Part shown: positions 55,379-64,000 of the stretch, piece by piece
How positions within the stretch are numbered: the stretch's first letter is position 1
Layout: each line of letters opens with the position of its first letter
Origin: Nitzschia sp. DOCU1
Lineage: Eukaryota; Bacillariophyta; Bacillariophyceae; Bacillariales; Bacillariaceae
NCBI GenBank assembly: GCA_951394045.1
Contig: OX595998.1
Span: forward strand, 124,001-188,000
DNA length: 64,000 nt
Direction of reading: 5' to 3'
The notes under the pieces: model-generated
Database searches by the model: none
What the model was told of the DNA's origin: nothing
The model's input: the letters and a program-made list of their open reading frames with translations, nothing else
Translations under genes and position numbers: made by a program

Positions 55379-58300
55379 TCATGGTGCCGGCGCGGTGGTA
55401 GGATACGAGGACGGAAACTCGGTACTTTGTGGTTTGGGAGAAGGCTCGTCGGAGAGGAACGGTTGTTTGGTGCTTGGTTCCGCAGAAGGGGCGTCAGAGG
55501 GCTTGCTTGTCGGGGGCGAGGTATCCAAAACGAAAGCAGCAGCAGCGCCTGGTGCTGCAGTTGGACACGGTTCCGTCGTTTGAGTTTCCAGTTGGTCTGC
55601 ACATGGGTCCTGGCAATTGAATTCCCAAATATGCGACCCTCCATATCCTAGAGTTCGGTCACATTGCCAGAAAGCCTGATCGTTGCAGGTACTTTCACAA
55701 CAATCTCCTCCGTCTGCAACAACAGTCCGACGTGAGAAAAATGATGCGCTGGACAAGAATTGTAACAAAAACACTGCTGGTAGACTTACCATAGTCGCAT
55801 GCCGCATTATTGTTTTCATTATTACACCAGCCATTACCTAAGCCGAGACTTGGTGAGTATACTTGACATGGCGTCGGCTGGCATTTTTGCAAAAGAGTTG
55901 GTACTCACCGATCCATTGAAAATCAGCACCGGCAGCAGCAGGGCAGTCCACACAGACAGAATACCCAAGATAGTCCAATGCTTCCGGATCGCAGCAAGGG
56001 AAGCCTTGAACACCACAACCGTCACCCTTGCATGAGCTTTTACAGCAATCGCCGCCGTCTGTAGTTGACGGGTCAATGTTAAGCGTAATCGAGTAAGTTA
56101 TTGCTTCGACCGATCGTTCAAAAAGGCACCGTAGACTTACCATACCCGCAAGCTTCATTGTTGTTCCTTAAATCACACCACCCATTACCTAAGCCGAGAC
56201 TTGGTGAGTATACTTGACATGCGTGGGCTGACATCATTGTAAAGAGTTGGTACTCACCGATCCATTGAGGAACACCACCGGCAGCAGGACATCCGACACA
56301 TACAGAATATCCAAGATAGCCTAAAGCGTCCGGGTCGCAACACGCATACCCAGAAAACCCGCATCCATAGTATGATTTTTCTTTGTCGCAGGTACTTTCG
56401 CAACAATCACCGCCATCTGGTCCGACGCAGCGCATAGTATAGGTTTCGTGAGTCGGCTATCGCCACTGATTGAAACGACAAAGGTCGTGGGAGACTTACC
56501 ATAGTCGCATGCCGCATTATTGTTTTCATTATTACACCGGCCATCGCCTGAGCCATGACTTCGTGAGTATACTTGACATGCGTGGGCTGGCATCATTGTA
56601 AAGAGTTGGTACTCACCGATCCATTGAGGCCAACCACCGACAGCACTACATCCCCCACATATATCATCTCCATAATGTTCCGAAGATAGGGCCGGGTCCT
56701 TGCAGCAAGCGAAGCCATCAATGCCACAACCGCTGCCCTCGCAGGAGCTTTCACAGCAATCGCCGCCGTCTGTAGTCGACGGGGCAAGGTTAAGGGTAAT
56801 CGAGTAAGTAATTGCTGCGACCGATTGTTTAAAAAAGGCATTGTAGACTTACCATATTCGCAACCTTCATTGTTGTTCAACAAATCACACCACCCATTGC
56901 CTGAACGAAGAATTGGTGAGTATACTTGACATGCGTCGACTGGCATCATCGAAAATGAGTTTGTACTCACGGATCAACCAAGAATAACCGCCGCCGACGT
57001 TTTCACACTGACAGTCCCCGCCGTCTGTTCGGTAGGACAAGACGCGCCGCAACGTAAAGGGATCGTGGTGAGTCGGCTATTGCGGGTGATTGTAAAAGAC
57101 AATGATCATGGGAGACGTACCATATTCGCAAGCTTCATTGTTGTTCCTCGAATCACACCAGCCATTACCTAAGCCGAGACTTGGTGAGTATACTTGACAT
57201 GCGTCGGCTGGCATCATTGTTAAGAGTTGGTACTCACCGATCCATTGAGGAACACCACCGGCAGCAGGACATCCGACACATACAGAATATCCAAGATAGC
57301 CTAAAGCGTCCGGGTCGCAACACGCATACCCAGAAAACCCGCATCCATAGTATGATTTTTCTTTGTCGCAGGTACTTTCGCAACAATCACCGCCATCTGG
57401 TCCGACGCAGCGCATAGTATAGGTTTCGTGAGTCGGCTATCGCCACTGATTGAAACGACAAAGGTCGTGGGAGACTTACCATAGTCGCATGCCGCATTAT
57501 TGTTTTCATTATTACACCGGCCATCGCCTGAGCCATGACTTCGTGAGTATACTTGACATGCGTGGGCTGGCATCATTGTAAAGAGTTGGTACTCACCGAT
57601 CCATTGAGGCCAACCACCGACAGCACTACATCCCCCACATATATCATCTCCATAATGTTCCGAGGATAGGGCCGGGTCCTTGCAGCAAGCGAAGCCATCA
57701 ATGCCACAACCGCTGCCCTCGCAGGAGCTTTCACAGCAATCGCCGCCGTCTGTAGTCGACGGGGCAAGGTTAAGGGTAATCGAGTAAGTAATTGCTGCGA
57801 CCGATTGTTTAAAAAAGGCATTGTAGACTTACCATATTCGCAACCTTCATTGTTGTTCAACAAATCACACCACCCATTGCCTGAACGAAGAATTGGTGAG
57901 TATACTTGACATGCGTCGACTGGCATCATCGAAAATGAGTTTGTACTCACGGATCAACCAAGAATAACCGCCGCCGACGTTTTCACACTGACAGTCCCCG
58001 CCGTCTGTTCGGTAGGACAAGACGCGCCGCAACGTAAAGGGATCGTGGTGAGTCGGCTATTGCGGGTGATTGTAAAAGACAATGATCATGGGAGACGTAC
58101 CATATTCGCAAGCTTCATTGTTGTTCCTCGAATCACACCAGCCATTACCTAAGCCGAGACTTGGTGAGTATACTTGACATGCGTCGGCTGGCATCATTGT
58201 TAAGAGTTGGTACTCACCGATCCATTGAGGAACACCACCGGCAGCAGGACATCCGACACATACAGAATATCCAAGATAGCCTAAAGCGTCCGGGTCGCAA

Positions 58301-61300
58301 CACGCATACCCAGAAAACCCGCATCCATAGTATGATTTTTCTTTGTCGCAGGTACTTTCGCAACAATCACCGCCATCTGGTCCGACGCAGCGCATAGTAT
58401 AGGTTTCGTGAGTCGGCTATCGCCACTGATTGAAACGACAAAGGTCGTGGGAGACTTACCATAGTCGCATGCCGCATTATTGTTTTCATTATTACACCGG
58501 CCATCGCCTGAGCCATGACTTCGTGAGTATACTTGACATGCGTGGGCTGGCATCATTGTAAAGAGTTGGTACTCACCGATCCATTGAGGCCAACCACCGA
58601 CAGCACTACATCCCCCACATATATCATCTCCATAATGTTCCGAGGATAGGGCCGGGTCCTTGCAGCAAGCGAAGCCATCAATGCCACAACCGCTGCCCTC
58701 GCAGGAGCTTTCACAGCAATCGCCGCCGTCTGTAGTCGACGGGGCAAGGTTAAGGGTAATCGAGTAAGTAATTGCTGCGACCGATTGTTTAAAAAAGGCA
58801 TTGTAGACTTACCATATTCGCAACCTTCATTGTTGTTCAACAAATCACACCACCCATTGCCTGAACGAAGAATTGGTGAGTATACTTGACATGCGTCGAC
58901 TGGCATCATCGAAAATGAGTTTGTACTCACGGATCAACCAAGAATAACCGCCGCCGACGTTTTCACACTGACAGTCCCCGCCGTCTGTTCGGTAGGACAA
59001 GACGCGCCGCAACGTAAAGGGATCGTGGTGAGTCGGCTATTGCGGGTGATTGTAAAAGACAATGATCATGGGAGACGTACCATATTCGCAAGCTTCATTG
59101 TTGTTCCTCGAATCACACCAGCCATTACCTGAACGAGACATTTTGTGAGTATTTTTGTGAGCATAATACACTTGCACCGTAGTAGTTAGTACTTACCACT
59201 CCACTTTGGATCGCCAAAGGTAGCAGCACATTGACATTGTATACCATCCCCAACATATTCCGACGTTAGTGTCGGGTTGCAGCAGGTGTAGCCAATGGAA
59301 CCACAAAGATCACCAGGGCTGACACAGGTACTTTCACAGCAGTCCCCACCATCTAGAGCCAAGTAAAAGCAGGAGGTAGCACGAGGGGAAGTGTAAAGGA
59401 GTCAGTAAAAGTGGCTGAATGTGACAACAAATACTGGTTGTAGACTTACCATATTCGCACTCAGGATTGTTGTTGTGCGAATTACAATACCCATCGCCTA
59501 AAGCAAAGATTTCATGAGATTCCTTGGCAGCATTGACTGGTATCGGTGAGGATCCGTACTACTTACCAACAGAAGGTAGAAAACCACCGCAATCTGGATA
59601 TGCTGATTTGTCTTTGCAATTGAACGGGGCTATATTTCCACATGTATAAGTCGTACTGATGCAACTAGCTGGACAACAATCTCCGCCGTCTTGGAAAGGG
59701 GGAATGAGTCAGTACTAGTTCCGACGTTGTCGTCCAACACAATGATGGAGTGTGAACGTACCAAAATTGCACCCAAACTTGTTGTTGATCGAGTCGCACC
59801 GTCCATTACCTGACCCGCAAAATAAAGCACTCGTGAGAGTTGTCGGCTGCATCCGCTGGCGTGGAAGAGGAGTATTCCTTACCGATGAGATCATCGTCGC
59901 AAGAACACATTTCCATCGAATTAGTTTCCTGTGGGTCTGCACATGAGTCCCTGCAATCGTATCCATCCCAAGAACCGCAATCCCATTCTGGGGTAGGGAT
60001 GCAGGTACTTTCACAACAGTCCCCGCCGTCTGCAACAACAGTCCGACGTGAGGAAAATGAAACGCTGGACAAGAATTGCAAGAAAACCACTGGTGGTAGA
60101 CTCTTACCATACCCGCATGCAGCCATGTTGTTGATATCATCACACGCGCCATCGCCTGAAAAGAACATTTCGTGAGATTTATCGGCCTGTGTCGGCTGGC
60201 ATCGTCGGAACGAGATTGTACTTACTGATATAAGGAACAATACCGCCGGCAGCAGGACATCCCCCACATATATCCTCACCAAGATACTCCGAAGCTAGCG
60301 CCAACGGGTTGCAGCACCCGAAAATAGCATAACCGCAACCCCAGTATGCGTTAGCGTCGCAGGTGCTTGGGCAACAATCTCCGCCGTCTGATCCGACGCG
60401 ACGCACGGTAAGGGGCTCGTGAGTCATATATTGCGACTGATTGTAACAAATACACAGGTGGGAGCCTTACCATAGTCGCATTCAAAATTATTATTCTCAT
60501 TATCACAGTAGCCATCGCCTGAACAGGACATTTCGTGAGAATTCTTGTGAGCAGGCATTGAATGTTGGCACCGTACTGAATCCCTACTGCTTACCGATCC
60601 AGGGTAAATAACCACTGCAAACTGGATATGCTAATGGATCTTGGCAATCGAACCAAAAACAATCTCCGTCGCAAGTACTTTTGCAGCAGTCCCCACCGTC
60701 TAGAAGTTAAGTGGAAGCAGAACGAAGCACGAGGGAAAGGGTAATCAAGTCAGTAGCTGTGGTTGAGTGTGACAACCAATATACTGGTTGTAGACTTACC
60801 ATATCCGCACCCAGCATTGTTGTTGAACGAATCACAATACCCATCGCCTAAAGCAATGATTTCATGAGGTTCCGTGGCAGCTTTGACTGGTACCGGATGT
60901 GACCCCTGCTAGTACTTACCGACATACGGCAGATAACCATCATCGCAATCCGGATATGCTAATGGGTCTGTGCAGTTGAACGGAGCCTCTCCTCCACATG
61001 TATATGAAGTAGAACCTATGCAAGTAGCTGGGCAACAATCTCCACCGTCTTGGAAGGCGGAATTGAGTCACTATTAGTTCCGACAATACAATGATGGAGT
61101 GCTAACTTACCGAAATCGCACTCAAAATTGTTGTTGATCGAGTCGCACCGTCCATCACCTGAACCGAAAAAAAATTGTCAGAGCCGTCGGCTGCATCCAC
61201 TGGCGTCGTATTCTAACCCTACTTACCGATGAAGCTGGTAACGCCGGTACAAGCTGCGGCGGAAGCCGTTGCGCGTGCGGGCGCATTTGGATCGATGCAG

Positions 61301-64000
61301 TTGTAATACTGGGTCGCAGTACAGGTTTCTCCTAGCGGCGTTCGGCATGTACTTTGGCAGCAATCTTTGTTGTCGTAGGCACAGGCGAACACGTTGACTT
61401 CATCGTCGCAAATCCCGTTCCCAACAGACTCAAGAAGAGCAAAGTCGCTGCCTTGAAGACTAAGAAACTCTTCGCACTGCGAAATCACAATCTCTGTGAC
61501 CGGGGCACCAGTCTCCACAAAGCCATCCAAGTGGCAGGCAAACCCAAGCTCCCCGCAAACATAGGTCAAACCAGGCTGACATTCCGATTCGCAACAATCA
61601 CCGCCGTCTAGTGGGAACACGAAAGGGACGGAAGGATGCGAACAGGATGATGAGGATGACGAGCCACTTTAAAGGCGTACAATTGGATGCATCGTACCAT
61701 AGCCACAGTTGAGCACATTGTAGATGTATTTCGGAGGGTCCGTGTTCGGGATTGTAGCACGATCACAGTACCCATCCTATAAATGCATTGGTGAAGGATG
61801 TAGGAACGAGGCAACAAAGGTTAGTCCATTCTATCATTCTCACCACATCACTCACAAGAAGAAATTGCTATGCACACGGCACGAAACGGTTTATGCGGGG
61901 AGGCAGGAGACACAGCCCGGACCCATTCCCTAGAAGCCAGGCGCGAACGTGTGCGCGAACGCACGGCACGCAGGCGGAGTGAAAGGGAACAGCCCGGAAA
62001 AGCGCGATACGACACTTACTCCAATGTAATGTTCCGTCCCAGGTGGAACAACACAGTTTGGATACTTCAAATAATTGAGCATAGTAGGATCAAGAGCTGC
62101 TACAGAAGGTGCCCTCGTCGACTGCCCAACCCAAGCAAGAATAATGGTGTTATCGAAGTGGAGTTGCCCACTCTGAAGCTTTCGGCGACTTGCTAACACT
62201 TCGGCGTAGCCAGATTGAAACTCGTCTTCTGGGATAGCGTGGCCAGGTGCGTTCACCGGACAAAGACAAACATCCCCGTTGTCTTGCGTTCTTCGTCGGT
62301 CTGGATCTACATCTAGATGATATAGTTGCCGACTGCGTCGATCGTCGAACAAGTCTCCATTAGACCGGCATCCCCGGCAGCTGCCTTTTAGTTTCAAAGA
62401 AAAACGAACTCGGAGAAAGCCATTGTCGTTGCTTTCTCCGAGCGGCTCGTGGACGATCGAAAGGACCGCCTCTGGACGACGGAAAAGCTCGTCACAGTAA
62501 TCTTCCGAAAGTTGAGCGTACACCGAGATGAAACTCGAACCAATCAAGTTTTCGTCGTTGCTTGTTACATCACCACTCACATAAGCGTCGATGACTAAAG
62601 TCGTGATGAAATCGTTTGCTTCCAAAGCACATGGGACAATTCTCATTTCGCCGAGCGTCACGTTATCAATAAATGGAAGGCTATACAGGGCGAGCAAGAC
62701 CTGTTCTTGCGTAGGATCGACCCTGGTCGAATTTGGAGGGCAGAAGCAGCTATCAACTCTTGCCTTCAAAAGGCCAGACGAGCCTTGATTGTCTGCACCA
62801 TCTTCTTGCAAGTTGCGACGGCGGCCAGAGGTTTGGTCGAACAAGCCCGAATCGCTCGAACACCCTCGGCAAAAGCCCACGACTACCAGAAGCACCAAGC
62901 TCGTCTCCGCAGAATTTGAGACCGTTAAAGTTTGGTTTAGGTCGCCAGTTGAGGCCACTGTTGGGGAGTAGGTCGGTGCAAGAGTAGCCATCTGGGCTCG
63001 TCGCTTCCCCTGACCTGTGCTGTTACCAGCGAACCCTTCCGTAAAATTGAAGACCAAAGAAACGTCAAAATCGGTCAAGTTCCGAAACAAGCCATCACAA
63101 AAACCTTCGGAAATGGCTTGATTGTAGCTGTCCACAAACGTCTGGCCAAGCTGTGTAAGCTGGTCAGGACTCTCGACAGATCCGCTGATGGTCAAAACTA
63201 CAGCTGAACGGAAGGAAGTCAAGAACCTGCAGTCTGAGACTTCACTAATCGTCTCCAGCTCAAATCGATTCAAAAGTGCTTGATAGTTTTGAACCACCTC
63301 AGGCTCACTTAGCCCCAGCTCTTCTGACGAGGTTGCGCTACAATAGCATGTTGGGTCGAGTTCTTGGAGACTTCGAAGACTTCGGTGCTGCTGCTTCCAC
63401 TCCAGCTTGCGCTCTCGATTCGGCGTTCGGCGAAATGCCTCGGTGTCGTAGACGGGAATGGTCTCGTTGCAGTCACCCCGACACGTGCCCATTACAGAAA
63501 ATTCAAAGGAAGCTATAGCGCCGTCGATCGAAACTCGGTAAAAAAGAGATCTTGCGCTGGACAATCGACGAAAGTATGGATCGCAATATCGCCTAGCAAC
63601 CCCGTTGTAGCCCTTGACAAACTGAGTCTCAAGCAAGGCGATATCGTTTTCTGAGACGGCAGTCATATTCGGGATGAGGTCATATTCGACTACGGCGATA
63701 GCAGAGAAAACACTGAAGCTTGAACCACAATCTACTTCCTTCACTTGCATCACATCAGCAACTTGAGTAGGTGATGTCACGACTTGGGACACAACGATGT
63801 CCGAAGTCCCGCCGGAATCAAGGACAGCCTCTCCTAGGGCTTTCGTCAAGGGACGAATCAACCCCCGATCTCGGACACCTTGCTGTCTGGTTTCAACTGG
63901 GCAAAGGCAATTGGTAGAGTTTTGCACTTCGACCGTACCGAAAAGCTGCCCGTCGCAACCGAAGCATTCAAATGTCACTAGAAGAAGGAGCTCCACGTCG
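55379..64000 (-). CDS. Secreted multi-exon LNR (Notch-type) repeat protein, N-terminus outside window
   Basis: The gene reads right to left. Exon 1 (62020 to the window edge) encodes three tandem Cys repeats ending G-x-C-R-G-C/D, each starting C-x-C-P/S. Then exons 61698-61776, 61227-61607, and a regular alternation. 48-nt exons (for example 61111-61158, 60800-60847, 60471-60518, 60108-60155, 59762-59809, 59450-59497, 59081-59128) encode G-D/N-G-x-C-D-x-x-N-N-N-x-x-C-x-Y. Exons of 54-160 nt encode D-G-G-D-C-C-x-S-x-C and more Cys. The last exon, 55379-55715, ends in a Pro/Ser tail. After exon 1 every junction splits the G|AC Asp codon or its partner in phase 1. Donors are GTAAGT, GTGAGT or GTACG; acceptors end AG. 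About 37 exons and 19 LNR modules are visible. LNR modules bind calcium; cell-surface adhesion or recognition is inferred. Confidence 0.8.
56189..59128 (-). repeat. 980-bp coding tandem repeat, three copies
   Basis: Copies at 56189-57168, 57169-58148 and 58149-59128. Copies 2 and 3 look identical. Copy 1 differs at a few sites near its left end and at one base at about 56685. Each copy holds six exons (48, 54, 48, 153, 48 and 159 nt), that is three LNR modules, with their introns. Phase-1 ends keep the protein in frame. Confidence 0.9.

Noticed and set aside
56189..59128. CRISPR-like or satellite array
   Set aside because: The 980-bp period, coding exons and splice sites show a gene-internal tandem duplication.

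Overview
This window is nuclear DNA from a eukaryotic alga, most likely a diatom. Host-type genes have short GT-AG introns, secreted proteins carry Pro/Ser repeats of the P-S-x-x-P-S type common in diatoms, one protein has the 'FGRG..NNPGN..FR' domain (DUF6824-like) typical of diatom proteomes, and the retroelements resemble diatom Ty1/copia and Ty3/gypsy families. About two thirds of the 64 kb is transposable-element DNA, much of it nested. Species cannot be fixed from sequence alone.

Layout. 1-6.9 kb: 3' part of a divergent Ty3-like element (G0, + strand) with two in-frame TGA codons and a degenerate methyltransferase-like insert. 7.5-8.0 kb: a 505-bp foldback (MITE-like) element. 8.8-10.7 kb: a secreted C-type-lectin-like gene (-) with one 99-nt intron. 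11.3-23.7 kb: a decayed DUF6824/WWE paralogue (-) split by a gypsy element (G1, 11933-22776, TSD AGCAC), itself split between gag and pol by a 5.8-kb DNA transposon (T1, 15178-20997, TSD ACTGT). 24.5-26.8 kb: an intact DUF6824+WWE gene. 27.0-32.7 kb: four MYND zinc-finger paralogues, one intact and three damaged, plus another DUF6824/WWE pseudogene. 33.1-55.2 kb: a Ty1/copia element (-, TSD ATCAG) hosting three insertions: a 721-bp TRIM (33516-34236), gypsy G-A (34732-41957, itself hit by DNA transposon T2) and gypsy G-B (42331-47757). 55.4-64 kb: a secreted multi-exon gene (-) built of about 19 LNR/Notch-type modules, with a 980-bp unit tandemly triplicated.

How the pieces work together. LTR boundaries and target-site duplications (TSDs) reconcile to the base. 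Removing each insertion plus one TSD copy restores an uninterrupted frame in the host element for G1/T1, G-A/T2 and the copia/G-A, copia/G-B and copia/TRIM junctions. The TRIM, G-A and G-B share the termini TGCAGTA...TAGTGCA and 4-bp TSDs, so the coding-free TRIM is probably moved by gypsy machinery of this kind.

The most unusual signal is at the primer-binding position. G1, G-A, G-B and the TRIM each have a different but perfect 12-bp palindrome 0-1 nt after the 5' LTR, and none has a canonical TGG-type tRNA primer site. This suggests a self-complementary, possibly RNA-dimer-based, way of priming reverse transcription. The TRIM LTR also carries tRNA-like A and B boxes followed by T4, like a tRNA-type counterpart of the plant Cassandra TRIMs. 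In G-A and G-B a single TGA separates gag from pol in one frame, which points to readthrough.
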